A stretch of DNA of 64,000 nt from Rhizobium rhizogenes NBRC 13257 (lineage in GTDB: Bacteria; Pseudomonadota; Alphaproteobacteria; Rhizobiales; Rhizobiaceae): positions 1 to 64,000 of the forward strand of contig NZ_BAYX01000024.1 of assembly GCF_000696095.1 (NCBI RefSeq). The letters run 5' to 3'. The notes beneath the pieces were generated by a model, which saw only the letters and a list, made by a program, of their open reading frames with translations, was not told the DNA's origin and did no database searches. Shown here one piece after another: positions 32,826-42,132 of this stretch. Made by a program: the position numbers and the translations under genes. The first letter of the stretch is position 1. Every line of letters begins with the position of its first letter.

Positions 32826-34385
32826 TCAGAACGAATTGACGATATCGCCGCCGGTGCGCATTTGCTGGACCATCAGATGCGCATGGTAGTGCATCGCGCA
32901 TTTGATCGCGTAGATCTGCAGAACGACCGGCGAGCGGCGGCGCAGCAGGAGCTTCCAGAGGCGCTGCCGATAGATATTGCGCAAGTCCGCCTCCGGCACC
33001 CGCCGCATCAATCTCGTGAAGATGCCAATAGCCTCCAAGGCCCACATCACATTGAGGGCCACCAGGCGGAGAGGATGGCGCCGCAGATGCCGCAGGCGCG
33101 TCCGCTCCGGCTGGATACGAGCATCGAGATAAAGCGCGTCCAGCCGGTCGAAATAGGCGGCGGGCTGGTGAAGGTCGCTGAGCACGGCGAGATAGCCGTT
33201 GCGCAGGGTCTCGCGACTGAGATTGAGTGGGATGACATTGGTGCCGTAGGCCGGGGGATCGGCATGATCGAGCCGCCCCTCCTGTTCTAGGCGCGTATAC
33301 AGCGGTGTCTTCGGGATCGCGGCCAGCATGCCGATCATGGCGTTGACGATCCGCGCGTCCTTGATGAAGACGCGCTGGGCTTCGAAGATTGTCGCGTCGT
33401 CGCTGTCGAAGCCGAGGATCATGCCGCACCAGACTTCCATGCCGGTCTGCTGGATCGCGTGGATCTTATCCAGCATCGTCCCGCCTTTTCTCAAGTTCTG
33501 CAGCTTCTTGGTCTCGCGCAACGCCTCTTCGTTCGGCGTCTCGATGCCGACGAAGACGACGCGGATATTGGCGTCGACCATGAGCTGCATCAGCTCGGCA
33601 TCGTCGGCAAGATCGATCGAGGCTTCCGTGAGGAACGTCATCGGATAATGGTGACGCTCCTGCCAGGCGACCACCTCGCGGAGAACCTCCTTGATCGCCT
33701 TCTTGTTGCCGATGAGATTGTCGTCGACGATGAATGCCGTATCCATTCCCACCGCCAGCAATGCCTCAATTTCAGCGATGATCTGCACGCTGGTCTTGAT
33801 CCGCGGCTTTCGCCCGAACACGACGATGATATCGCAGAAATCGCAGGTGAACGGACAGCCCCGCGAGAACTGGATGCTGCCGACCGCATAATCATCCATC
33901 TTCAGAAGATCGAAGCGCGGAACCGGCACCGTGCTCATATCCGTCTTGCCGGACTGTTCGTAACGCTCAGTGTGGCGCCCTTCCTTCCATTCGAGAAGAA
34001 ATTGCGGCCAGGTCTCTTCGGCCTCACCGATGAATTTGACGTCGATTAGCCCGTCAAAATAATCCTCCTTCACCGTCACCCACGGCCCGCCGACGACGAT
34101 GAAACAATGACGCGCTCTGAGCGCGGTGAGGATTTCCGTCATCCGGAAACGCTGAACGATCATACCCGTCAGCGCCACGATGTCTGCTTGAGCACAGAGA
34201 TCGTAGTCGATCGGCTCGACATTCTCATCCACCAGCGTGACGGTGTGCTCGGCAGGCGTCAGCGCCGCCAGCAGAGGCAGACAGGCAACGGGAAGATTTG
34301 CCTTCACGTCGAACAGCGGCAGCGCGTGTTCAAGCCCCCAATAGGAGGTTTCGAAGCGAGGATTGATAATAACGATATGAGCCAT
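32826..34385 (-). CDS. B12-binding radical SAM enzyme (DUF4070-type tail)
   Basis: 519 residues. Residues 1-140 form a cobalamin-binding domain without an obvious DxHxxG (VTLVDENVEPIDYDLCAQADIVALTGM). The radical SAM core begins IQFSRGCPFTCDFCDIIVVFG: the CxxxCxxC cluster motif. Further core pieces: AFIVDDNLIGNKKAIKEVL, FVGIETPNEEALRETKK, GMILGFDSDD. The C-terminal 150 residues (ALYLDARIQPERTRLRHLRRHP) resemble the DUF4070 tail found in hopanoid C2 methylase-like proteins. Methyl transfer or another SAM radical reaction is likely; substrate unknown. No hopanoid genes nearby. Confidence 0.85.
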   Translation of the reverse strand: MAHIVIINPRFETSYWGLEHALPLFDVKANLPVACLPLLAALTPAEHTVTLVDENVEPIDYDLCAQADIVALTGMIVQRFRMTEILTALRARHCFIVVGGPWVTVKEDYFDGLIDVKFIGEAEETWPQFLLEWKEGRHTERYEQSGKTDMSTVPVPRFDLLKMDDYAVGSIQFSRGCPFTCDFCDIIVVFGRKPRIKTSVQIIAEIEALLAVGMDTAFIVDDNLIGNKKAIKEVLREVVAWQERHHYPMTFLTEASIDLADDAELMQLMVDANIRVVFVGIETPNEEALRETKKLQNLRKGGTMLDKIHAIQQTGMEVWCGMILGFDSDDATIFEAQRVFIKDARIVNAMIGMLAAIPKTPLYTRLEQEGRLDHADPPAYGTNVIPLNLSRETLRNGYLAVLSDLHQPAAYFDRLDALYLDARIQPERTRLRHLRRHPLRLVALNVMWALEAIGIFTRLMRRVPEADLRNIYRQRLWKLLLRRRSPVVLQIYAIKCAMHYHAHLMVQQMRTGGDIVNSF

Positions 34386-34700
34386 GAATTACACCGCCCC
34401 ATGACCTAGAAGACCCTGATCGGCATTCGCGAAGGCTGTATTTCAATGCGGTTCCGGTGCCCCAAATCAAACAGGGCAAGTGTTCGATACCGTCGCGTCG
34501 AGCATTAGCAGCCGTAGATGAGCTGAGGATTAAGTTCGGACGGAGACTGCGAAAGGGAAAATAGCCGGCTTCTGTCCGTACCGTGCAAACCGCAAGAATT
34601 GAAGCGACGGAAATCTGCTTATGATTCTTGCTTTGTACACCGGCGACAGGAGTACTTGGCCTTTGCCAAGGGGGCGTGTGGTTCATCGAACGAGAACGAA
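34386..34700. other. Intergenic region, no gene seen
   Basis: About 315 bp between divergent genes (radical SAM enzyme and P-loop protein). Promoters expected. I looked for a cobalamin riboswitch because of the B12 enzyme and saw no convincing B12 box. Confidence 0.35.
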
Positions 34701-35231
34701 ATGGGCGTCAGGAACTATTTGATCGAGGGCATTTCCGGGACTGGCAAGACCTCAGTCGCCACCGAGCTGCAGCAGCGCGGTTACCACGTCATCCACGGTG
34801 ACCGTGAATTGGCTTATCAAGGCGACCCTCAGACGGGCGTGCCGCTTGACAGCTCTGCGCAGAGGCAGAACATTCCGGACGTGGCCTTTGGCCACGAGCA
34901 CCACATTTGGGATGTCGACAAAGTCAAATCCCTCGTGGCCGATCGAAGCCACGCGATTTCCTTTTTCTGCGGCGGCTCAAGGAATTTTCATCATTTTATT
35001 GATTTGTTTGACGGGGTTTTCGTTCTCGACGTCGATTTGGACACGTTGAAGAGGCGGCTTGCCAGCAGACCTGAAGACGAGTTTGGCGGAAAACCAGCCG
35101 AGCGAGACGTGGTTCTGCGACTGCATGCAACGCAAGAAGACATTCCCAACAACGCCACGACCATTGACGCCGCTGCGCCGCTCGCCTCCGTTGTCGACGA
35201 TATTCTATCGAAATGCGGAGAGATCGGCTAA
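34701..35231 (+). CDS. P-loop ATPase/nucleoside kinase-like protein
   Basis: 176 residues. Begins YLIEGISGTGKTSVATELQQRGYHVIHGDRELAY: a Walker A GISGTGKT followed by the Asp-rich acceptor region of small kinases. GVFVLDVDLDTLKRRLASRPEDEFGGKPAERD resembles the lid with paired arginines of AAA_18/shikimate-kinase-like proteins. It probably phosphorylates a small molecule or a nucleotide; substrate unknown. I start at MGVRNYLIEG (GAGAACGA upstream) rather than at the upstream ATG at 34599, whose extra 34 residues look non-coding. Stand-alone gene. Confidence 0.8.
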   Translation: MGVRNYLIEGISGTGKTSVATELQQRGYHVIHGDRELAYQGDPQTGVPLDSSAQRQNIPDVAFGHEHHIWDVDKVKSLVADRSHAISFFCGGSRNFHHFIDLFDGVFVLDVDLDTLKRRLASRPEDEFGGKPAERDVVLRLHATQEDIPNNATTIDAAAPLASVVDDILSKCGEIG

Positions 35232-35403
35232 CGGCCGGCGCCCGTAAGTTTCGCAACAAATGAGAACACACCGCAAAAAATGCTTGGGTATCATCGTCGG
35301 GCTATGTGCCGCACGAGAACCAAGGTTAGCGGTTGCGACCTGGCCAACTTCAAGCATCTCCACAGGAGATTGCACATGTCAGGAACGGATAAAGGATATG
35401 CCA

Positions 35404-35784
35404 ATGAAGATCGCCTTCATCGCGCTGGGTATGACAGCAGTCATGACGATGGGTCTCATCACGCCCGCCGTTGCTCAAGTCGTTATCTATAACGATCAAT
35501 CACCGGATGGCGATTCCGACCAGAGCGACAGCCAGACCGAGGCCAACTTTCTTCATGCCTGGAACCGCCATCACGACTCGTCCAACCGTTGGGGAGAGCC
35601 CCGCGGCAACTACGGCCCGAACGATGTCATCCAATTGCTGGAGAGACGCGGTTATAGAGTGAGAGACGTCAACGACGTGGGCGAGCGCTTTCTGGTCAGG
35701 GCAACGCGCGACGGCGACAAGCTCCTGGTGAGCGTATCCCGGAGAGGCGAAATCATGGGTGTCGTCCACGATCGCGAGTATTGA
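35404..35784 (+). CDS. Small secreted PepSY-like protein
   Basis: 126 residues. Signal peptide MKIAFIALGMTAVMTMGLITPAVAQ, then an acidic, Ser/Asp/Gln-rich stretch (SPDGDSDQSDSQTEA) and a C-terminal module: NDVIQLLERRGYRVRDVNDV, FLVRATRDGDKLLVSVSRRGEIMGV. The end resembles that of the PepSY-like protein at 4579-4887 in pattern (DV.DV..R...F.VR...DGD...V...RGE). Periplasmic, role unknown. I use the Met at 35404, 7 bases after AAAGGA; the Met six bases earlier is too close to that site. Confidence 0.75.
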   Translation: MKIAFIALGMTAVMTMGLITPAVAQVVIYNDQSPDGDSDQSDSQTEANFLHAWNRHHDSSNRWGEPRGNYGPNDVIQLLERRGYRVRDVNDVGERFLVRATRDGDKLLVSVSRRGEIMGVVHDREY

Positions 35785-35851
35785 CACCAAGCAGATACTG
35801 CTGCCGCGGCAAAACGCTACGGCAGCAGAGACCCGAAGAGCGGTAAAACCG

Positions 35852-38800
35852 CTATCCCTTCTTCAGCTTCCAGCTTCTGACCTCGAAGGGCAGGATATCC
35901 GGGCCTGCATCGCGCTTGGCAGGCTCTTCCATCAGATTGACGGCTTCAGCGACATGCCAGCCGCTTGCGGGCTGGACGCTCAGTCCGCCGCGCCGGCCGG
36001 CCGGCTCGTAGACGCGCAGCACAAGCCCATCCCCCTCTTCAGCCGGCTTGATGGCCGAGAGCGCAACTGGCGTGCCTGTTACGACGACCGGAGCAAGCGT
36101 CGTTCCCGCAAGATTGGCGGCAGTGGTCGCCACTAGCGGCTGGTTCAAATCGTCGGCCTCCTCGCGCACGCCGCCGGAATGCCACACGCCGGCATGCGGC
36201 AGCAGCGCATAGGTAAATTGCTGCCCGCCCTCGTCCGCCAGCGGATCGGGATAGATCGGCCCACGCACCAGGCTGATGCCGAGCACGTTGCCACGGGCGC
36301 TATGGCCGTATTTGGCGTCGTTCAGCAGCGCAACGCCGAAATCCGGTTCGCTCAAATCCACGAAACGATGGGCGACGGCTTCGAACATCGCCGCGTCCCA
36401 GCTCGTATTGGTGTGTGTCGGGCGGCTGACGACGCCATAGGCACATTCGAACGTCGCGGTACGAGCTCGCACCGCGACCGGATTAAGCGCGCGCAAGAAG
36501 GTGCGACGGTCGTGCCAGTCGATATGGGTCTCGATATCCAGCCGCATGGCGTTGGCGGTCAGCACGTAATGCTGCACGACGCTCGAATCGCGGTAGCGAT
36601 GGACGACCTTAATCGCCGCGCGATGCGGGCCGCTTTCGACAAGCTCGATGCTTTCGGGCCGGTCGAGGCGGACGCCCTTTTCCGGATAATCGGCGTCGAT
36701 ATCCCAGGCATCCCAATTGCGCGGCTTGTCGACGGGATAGATCCAGAGCTGATTGGCCGGCTCGGCCAGTGCCTCGCGGCCGGTGGCCTTGTGCACGAGG
36801 CTCTGGATCGCGCCATCGGCGTCGATGACGGCAATAAGATGCTCGTTTTCCAGTCGGTTCGCCTCAGCGTGCAATCCGCCAGCCGGCTTCAACGCGACAC
36901 GATCCAGCACCTGGACGGAGAGCGGCGCGATGATATCGCCGGTGGACAGAACCGTGCCATCAGCGAGCGTAACACGCAGAGGCCGTGCATCCAGCGACGG
37001 ATTGGCGACGACCAGCGCATCCGCGACCCCACCCTTCGGCAGGACCGCCACGACGGCATCCATGGCCTGCTTTTGAGCCGCCTTGGCATGATCGATCACT
37101 TCGGTAAGCTCGCGCTCGGCATCCTGATAGACCTCGCGGATACTCGATCCCGGCAGGATATCGTGGAACTCGTTCTTCAGCGTCACGCGCCAGTCCGGTT
37201 CGAGGCTGCGCGGCGCTTCGGCGCCCGCCATATGGGCGATCGAGCCCAGGGATTCAGCGGTGATCAAGGCGCGCTCGGCCCTGCGATGCAGACGCTTGAC
37301 ACCGCTCTGGCTGGTCAGCGTCGCGCGATGCAGTTCGAGATAGATCTCGCCCGACCAGGCCGGCAGCTGCTTTTCCCCGGCAGTACGGTGGGCGCCGGTG
37401 AAGAAATCGCCGACCTTGCCCCAGCGCGCCTTCGGAATGGCCGGGAAACTACGCAACTGCTCCTCGCGCTCCACCATCTCCGGCGTCACGCCGCCGCCGC
37501 CATCGCCATAGCCCACCGCCAGAAGCGACGTGTCCTGCAGCGTCTTGGCGCGGAAGTTCTTCCACGTCGGCAGATAGCAATCCGGCCGCACGAAGCCGTT
37601 ATAGCCTTCCATGGGATTGTCGAAGACATGCGCCAGCACGCGGCTGCCGTCGAGCCCTTCCCACCAGAAGAGGTCATAGGGAAACTTGTTGGTCTCGCTC
37701 CAATTGACCTTGATGGTGAAGAAGCTCTCGATGCCGCCCTGGCGCAACAGTTGCGGCAGGGCGCCGGAGAAGCCAAAGCAATCCGGCAACCAGCAGACCT
37801 TATGCCGTGCGCCGAAGGTTTTCTCGAAATAACGCTGGCCATAGAGGATCTGCCGCACCAGGCTTTCGCCCGTCGGCATGTTCGTGTCCGGCTCGACCCA
37901 CATGCCGCCGATCACTTCCCAGGTACCATCGCCGACCTTCTCCTTGATCCGGGCGAACAGTTCGGGATCGTCGGCCTCCATCTGCGCGTAATAATGCGCC
38001 GTCGATTGGTTGAAGCGGAAGTCGGGCGAGCGCTCCATCAGCGACAAGGCGGTGTGGAAGGTACGGCGCATCTTGCGACGCGTCTCGTCATATGGCCACA
38101 GCCAGGCAAGATCGATATGGGCGTGTCCAGTGAGCAACAATTCGCCATTCTGCGGATAACGCTCCTGCAATGCCTTGAGGCGGGCAAGCAGCGCATCATG
38201 GGCTGCGACCACGGTCGCACGCTCTCCCTCGGACAGTCCTGCCGGACTTTCCGCAAGCTCCGGCAATTCCCAGATCTTCTGCTGCTGCTCGGCATTCGCC
38301 GTACGCGCGATATAGGAAGCCGTCGCGGATGGCCAGTCGAGGCTGCGCAGCGCCGTCTCGGCGGCATCGAGCATATGTGGCACGACTTCATGATCCCGTA
38401 GCGCCTCGATGGCTTCGACGATCTGCCGCAGCAGGAGGTGCAGCCTGTGCACCGGTAGGTCGATCCAGCCGAGCTGCGCCCGGTTCAGCTTCGGCTGCCG
38501 GTTCTGTTCGCCGAACGGAAAGCGGGCAACGCTGTCGGTCGCAATCGAGAAACTGCGGCCTTTCAGCGGAAACTCCTGATGATAGGGGTCGAGGCCGAAA
38601 CTCTCGCTCTCCCCTCCCGCAAAGGCAAGCGTGATCAGGCTCTCGCCGCCAAGATCGAGTTGTAACCGCGTCTCCTCCAGCGGCCAGTCGGCAGGCACCG
38701 TCGCCTGCGAGGCAAAATGCACCACCCCCTTGCGATGCGGCCAAGCTTGGCCAATGGCGATTTCCGCGCCTTCAAAGGTCCAGTTGTCGATGGCGAGCAC

Positions 38801-38878
38801 TGTGTGCACACGCCAATGGCTGAGTTCGGCGGTACGGACCTTGAGACGGTCTAGGCGCTGGGCAAGGGTGAGCGGCAT
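35852..38878 (-). CDS. GH38-family alpha-mannosidase
   Basis: About 1008 residues from MPLTLAQRLDRLKVRTAELSHW, which follows TAGGA at 6-7 bases; the frame also has an ATG at 38944 with no ribosome-binding site. Catalytic-domain landmarks: LTGHAHIDLAWLWPYDETRRK (zinc-binding His and Asp), WEVIGGMWVEPDTNMPTGESLVRQ, VCWLPDCFGFSGALPQLL (nucleophile Asp of the PDxFG motif) and FHDILPGSSI. C-terminal beta-sandwich domains follow. It removes alpha-linked mannose; no signal peptide, so it acts on imported glycans. It is on its own, 12 kb from the beta-mannosidase locus; the two could share a host-glycan diet (inference). Confidence 0.93.
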   Translation of the reverse strand: MPLTLAQRLDRLKVRTAELSHWRVHTVLAIDNWTFEGAEIAIGQAWPHRKGVVHFASQATVPADWPLEETRLQLDLGGESLITLAFAGGESESFGLDPYHQEFPLKGRSFSIATDSVARFPFGEQNRQPKLNRAQLGWIDLPVHRLHLLLRQIVEAIEALRDHEVVPHMLDAAETALRSLDWPSATASYIARTANAEQQQKIWELPELAESPAGLSEGERATVVAAHDALLARLKALQERYPQNGELLLTGHAHIDLAWLWPYDETRRKMRRTFHTALSLMERSPDFRFNQSTAHYYAQMEADDPELFARIKEKVGDGTWEVIGGMWVEPDTNMPTGESLVRQILYGQRYFEKTFGARHKVCWLPDCFGFSGALPQLLRQGGIESFFTIKVNWSETNKFPYDLFWWEGLDGSRVLAHVFDNPMEGYNGFVRPDCYLPTWKNFRAKTLQDTSLLAVGYGDGGGGVTPEMVEREEQLRSFPAIPKARWGKVGDFFTGAHRTAGEKQLPAWSGEIYLELHRATLTSQSGVKRLHRRAERALITAESLGSIAHMAGAEAPRSLEPDWRVTLKNEFHDILPGSSIREVYQDAERELTEVIDHAKAAQKQAMDAVVAVLPKGGVADALVVANPSLDARPLRVTLADGTVLSTGDIIAPLSVQVLDRVALKPAGGLHAEANRLENEHLIAVIDADGAIQSLVHKATGREALAEPANQLWIYPVDKPRNWDAWDIDADYPEKGVRLDRPESIELVESGPHRAAIKVVHRYRDSSVVQHYVLTANAMRLDIETHIDWHDRRTFLRALNPVAVRARTATFECAYGVVSRPTHTNTSWDAAMFEAVAHRFVDLSEPDFGVALLNDAKYGHSARGNVLGISLVRGPIYPDPLADEGGQQFTYALLPHAGVWHSGGVREEADDLNQPLVATTAANLAGTTLAPVVVTGTPVALSAIKPAEEGDGLVLRVYEPAGRRGGLSVQPASGWHVAEAVNLMEEPAKRDAGPDILPFEVRSWKLKKG

Positions 38879-39273
38879 GGCATGTCCTACATGATTGATA
38901 TCAGCCGGGACCGCACCGGCGGCCGTGGCGTCGAAATGAGGCATTGCAAGGCAAGAAAGGTGGGAATGGCCGTCCCGGTCGGGATCAGGCGAACATAAGC
39001 GGCGAAGATAGATGGAGAGAATCGCCGAAATGGCGTTCCTCGGCCGCGGTTTTGATGGTGGTGCTCATTCGACGGTCTCCTCCTCCTGCATGAAGCAGGC
39101 ATAGACTATGGCGAAGACCTGCCCGATGGCCAGTCTGAAAATGGAGGTAAAATTTTAGACTTGGCGATCTGCACGGAAGGGTCAGACGGCAATAGCTGCG
39201 TCTACTTCGACCTGCCAGGAGATTGGCCGCGCATGTAGGTGTTCGGCGGGGCAGCGAGCCCCGCCTCTGTCAT
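38879..39273. other. Intergenic region with a short ribosome-bound frame
   Basis: About 395 bp upstream of the alpha-mannosidase and downstream of the Fsr-like gene. Apart from the 27-codon frame at 38985-39068 I see nothing. It should carry the mannosidase promoter on the minus strand. Confidence 0.35.
38985..39068 (-). CDS. Possible 27-residue leader peptide upstream of alpha-mannosidase
   Basis: On the minus strand GGAGGAGGAG lies 8 bases before an ATG (39066-39068) that opens MSTTIKTAAEERHFGDSLHL... to a TGA at 38985-38987. The ribosome-binding site is stronger than that of the mannosidase gene about 105 bp further on. It may be a leader, or the head of a lost upstream gene such as a transporter subunit. 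No homologue known to me. Confidence 0.3.
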   Translation of the reverse strand: MSTTIKTAAEERHFGDSLHLSSPLMFA

Positions 39274-40470
39274 TCAATGCCTCGGTATGCGCGGCAGGAA
39301 GATCGTGAACAGACCGAGCAGCGGCAGATACGAGCAGATCATATAGACGAAGGGGATGCCGTGCGTATCGGCGAAATCGCCGAGAAGAGCAGCACCCAGC
39401 CCGCCAGCCCCAAAGGCGAAGCCGAAGAAGATGCCGCCAATCAGCCCGACCCGGCCCGGAATCAGCTCCTGTGCGAAGACCACAATTGCCGGGAACGCGG
39501 AGGCCAGTACCAGCCCGATCACCACCGTCAGCACACAGGTCCAGAACAGGTTCGCATAGGGCATCATCAGCGCGAACGGAATGACGCCGAGGATCGAGAA
39601 CCAGATCACGAAGCGTGCTCCGAAACGGTCACCGAACGTGCCACCCAGGATCGTTCCGGTCGCGACAGAGCCCAAGAAAAGGAACAGCATCAGCTGCGCG
39701 TCGCGCACGTCGAGATGGAACTTGTCGATGACGTAGAAGGTGAAATAGCTGGAGATGCTCGCCATGTAGACATTCTTCGTCGCCGTCAGCAGGATCAGGA
39801 TCGCCAGCGCCCAGATCGCCTTGTTGCGCGCGATCGGCAAGGCGCGGCTGGCCGCCGGACGCGCCGCGTGCTCACGCCGATGGTTGACGTACCAGGTGCC
39901 GACCCAGCTCAGGACGATGAAGCCGATGACTGCCAGGATCGAAAGCCAGGCCACGCTCTTCTGCCCATGCTGGAGCACGAAGAAGGCGGCGATCAGCGGC
40001 CCAATGGCCGATCCGGCATTGCCGCCGAGCTGAAAGAACGACTGCGCCAGGCCATGGCGTCCGCCGGACGCCAGCCGCGCCACGCGCGAGGCTTCCGGAT
40101 GAAACACCGCCGAGCCGAAACCGATGAGGCTAGCCGCCACCAGCAGCATGCCGAAACTACCGGCATAACCGAGCATGATGAGCCCGAGGAAGGTGCTGAT
40201 CATGCCGACTGGCAGGGAATAGGGCATCGGCCATTTGTCGGTGACGATACCCACCACCGGCTGCAGCAACGACGCCGTGATCTGGAACATCATGGTCAGG
40301 AGCCCGATCTGGACGAAATCGAGCGCGTAGTTTTCCCGGAACATCGGATAGAGCGATGTCAGCAGCGATTGCATGATGTCATTCAGGAGATGGCAACCGC
40401 TGACTGCCACCACGATCGATATTGTCGTCTTCTGAAATCGGGCCGGCGTGCCGGAAAATGCCGCAACCAT
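39274..40470 (-). CDS. MFS transporter, fosmidomycin-resistance (Fsr) type
   Basis: 398 residues, about twelve helices. Fsr-group signs: VAVSGCHLLNDIMQSLLTSLYPMFRENYALDFVQIGLLTMMFQITASLLQPVVG at the start and GFGSAVFHPEASRVARLASGGRHGLAQSFFQLGGNAGSAIGPL in helices 4-5. E. coli Fsr exports fosmidomycin and related compounds; natural substrate here unknown. Divergent from an AraC regulator (start 121 bp away), which probably regulates it. Confidence 0.92.
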   Translation of the reverse strand: MVAAFSGTPARFQKTTISIVVAVSGCHLLNDIMQSLLTSLYPMFRENYALDFVQIGLLTMMFQITASLLQPVVGIVTDKWPMPYSLPVGMISTFLGLIMLGYAGSFGMLLVAASLIGFGSAVFHPEASRVARLASGGRHGLAQSFFQLGGNAGSAIGPLIAAFFVLQHGQKSVAWLSILAVIGFIVLSWVGTWYVNHRREHAARPAASRALPIARNKAIWALAILILLTATKNVYMASISSYFTFYVIDKFHLDVRDAQLMLFLFLGSVATGTILGGTFGDRFGARFVIWFSILGVIPFALMMPYANLFWTCVLTVVIGLVLASAFPAIVVFAQELIPGRVGLIGGIFFGFAFGAGGLGAALLGDFADTHGIPFVYMICSYLPLLGLFTIFLPRIPRH

Positions 40471-40590
40471 TGAGGTTTCCTTCCTGAGCCGGCCGATTCT
40501 TTTCAGCCGTGCTGTTTGACTAGCCTTTTACACGGCTTGCGGGTGACCTTCTTTCGTGTTTTGGTCCTATTCTTTCGCGATTGGGCCAAA

Positions 40591-41421
40591 ATGGAAAAAC
40601 TCTCCCAACAATTGCTGGCAACCGTCGACAACGGCCACGAGCAAAACATGCACTGGACGGAGGCATCGAATGCGGACGTGCTCGTCCACAGCTCAGAGCC
40701 GCGGCAGGGCTATACCGTGCCGTGGCATCATCATCGTCGCTCGCAATTGCTCTGCGTCTTCGCCGGCGTCATCTTGATCCTGACGACCCGGGGCCGGTGG
40801 ATGGTGCCGCCCGGCCATGCCTTGTTCATTCCCGCCGGCCTGGAACACTCCGTCGAGATGCTGAGTGATGTCAGTATGAAATCGGTCTATGTGATGCCGC
40901 ACGATCCCCGGCAATCGGACGAAGCCCCTCGCGTCGTCGAGGTGACGGATCTCGCCCGCAGCCTTTTGCTCGAAGCCATCCGACTGCGGGAAGCCCCGGT
41001 AGGGAACCGCAAGGCGGAACTGGTCCTTTCCCTCCTCCTCGAAGAGATTTCAACACTCGAGGAACGCCCGCTCGGACTGCCCTTCCCCTCCGACCGGCGA
41101 TTGGCGGCACTCTGCCGTGCCTATCTGGCAAATCCGACGCCGAATGCTCGTCTGGATGACTGGGCCGAGAAGCTGGCAATGAGCCGCCGGACCTTCACCC
41201 GGCAATTCCGCAAGGAAACCGGCATCAGCTTCACCACCTGGCGCCAACAGGCGAGCGTTTTCGCCTGCCTGCCCCAACTCGCAGAAGGTCAGCCGGTCAC
41301 CAACGTCGCGCTGGAAGCCGGTTATGAAAGCGCCGCGGCCTTCACCACCATGTTCCGGCGCATGCTCGGGACCTCGCCACGCACCTATATGGTCAATCGC
41401 TGGTCCTTCGACCGGGCGTGA
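40591..41421 (+). CDS. AraC-family regulator with cupin domain
   Basis: 276 residues. N-terminal cupin (TVPWHHHRRSQLLCVFAGVILILTTRGRWMVPPGHALFIPAGLEHSVEM), C-terminal AraC DNA-binding domain with two helix-turn-helix motifs (LDDWAEKLAMSRRTFTRQFRKETGISFTTWRQQ and VTNVALEAGYESAAAFTTMFRRMLGTSPRTY). The HHH cluster suggests a metal- or ligand-bound cupin. Likely controls the divergent Fsr-like exporter. I start at MEKLSQQLLATVDNG; the frame extends upstream to 40516 with non-conserved sequence. Confidence 0.9.
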   Translation: MEKLSQQLLATVDNGHEQNMHWTEASNADVLVHSSEPRQGYTVPWHHHRRSQLLCVFAGVILILTTRGRWMVPPGHALFIPAGLEHSVEMLSDVSMKSVYVMPHDPRQSDEAPRVVEVTDLARSLLLEAIRLREAPVGNRKAELVLSLLLEEISTLEERPLGLPFPSDRRLAALCRAYLANPTPNARLDDWAEKLAMSRRTFTRQFRKETGISFTTWRQQASVFACLPQLAEGQPVTNVALEAGYESAAAFTTMFRRMLGTSPRTYMVNRWSFDRA

Positions 41422-42132
41422 GCATCGCAAATGTTACCTGACACGCTGAATGATAAGCGGCCTGCAGAGAAACCGTTCCTACAGTGGCACCCTGTTTCAT
41501 GATCGCGGCTACGGCCGGAATTGCTCATCCGATAATTCAATTGTCCGATCTATATCCTCGACAACATCGCGCTCATTCTTTGGTGTTTTGACCGTACATG
41601 GTATCCGCAAAATTCGGCTCGATAAAATCATCTATCTGCGCTTACAGATTACAATAATTTATATGTATATCTTAAGTTGAATAGTGTTTCACGAGTATTC
41701 CCCGACACCATCGGCGCCGTGCGCTTTTCTATGCCTTGTTGCAAGCCCCAGATCCAAGTAGGACAAATGCGAACCGCTCGTCATGCACCGTTAGCTGGCA
41801 TCTGCGCCCGCTCTCTCGATGCGCACCACCTGTCCAGCAGACGCATCCATATCCAGAACGCGCATCTATATTGAAAGAACGAACAGCTTCTCCTTTTTAT
41901 GGCCATTCTTTCATCGAAACAGAAGTTACTCTTCAAAAAATTCTATCTCTGTCTGTATACAAAGCATGCACAACCTGAATGACGTCACGCGTTTCCAAAG
42001 CAACGTTTTCATTGGATATTCCGTCTTTTTGCTGACCGAACCAGCTAATCCCATGCCCTGGTGCGCGCAATTGCATACCCCCACGAACGACCATTCGCCT
42101 TGGTCCCGGTTATATCAATGGAGTTGAGGCTA
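41422..42132. other. Intergenic region, no gene recognised
   Basis: About 710 bp, more AT-rich than the rest of the window (notably 41500-41700 and 41870-41970). Short frames on the plus strand give no family and lack ribosome-binding sites. Composition suggests foreign or regulatory DNA ahead of the quorum-sensing cluster. No RNA gene was recognised. Confidence 0.4.

Noticed and set aside
34386..34700. Possible cobalamin riboswitch upstream of the B12 radical SAM gene
   Set aside because: The conserved B12 box and flanking helices could not be found by eye.
36179..38401. 740-codon plus-strand frame opposite the alpha-mannosidase
   Set aside because: The GH38 protein on the minus strand has all catalytic motifs; the opposite frame shows none.
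39223..40473. 416-codon plus-strand frame opposite the Fsr-like transporter
   Set aside because: Extremely charged and repetitive in Asp/Arg/Gln, as expected opposite a hydrophobic membrane protein.
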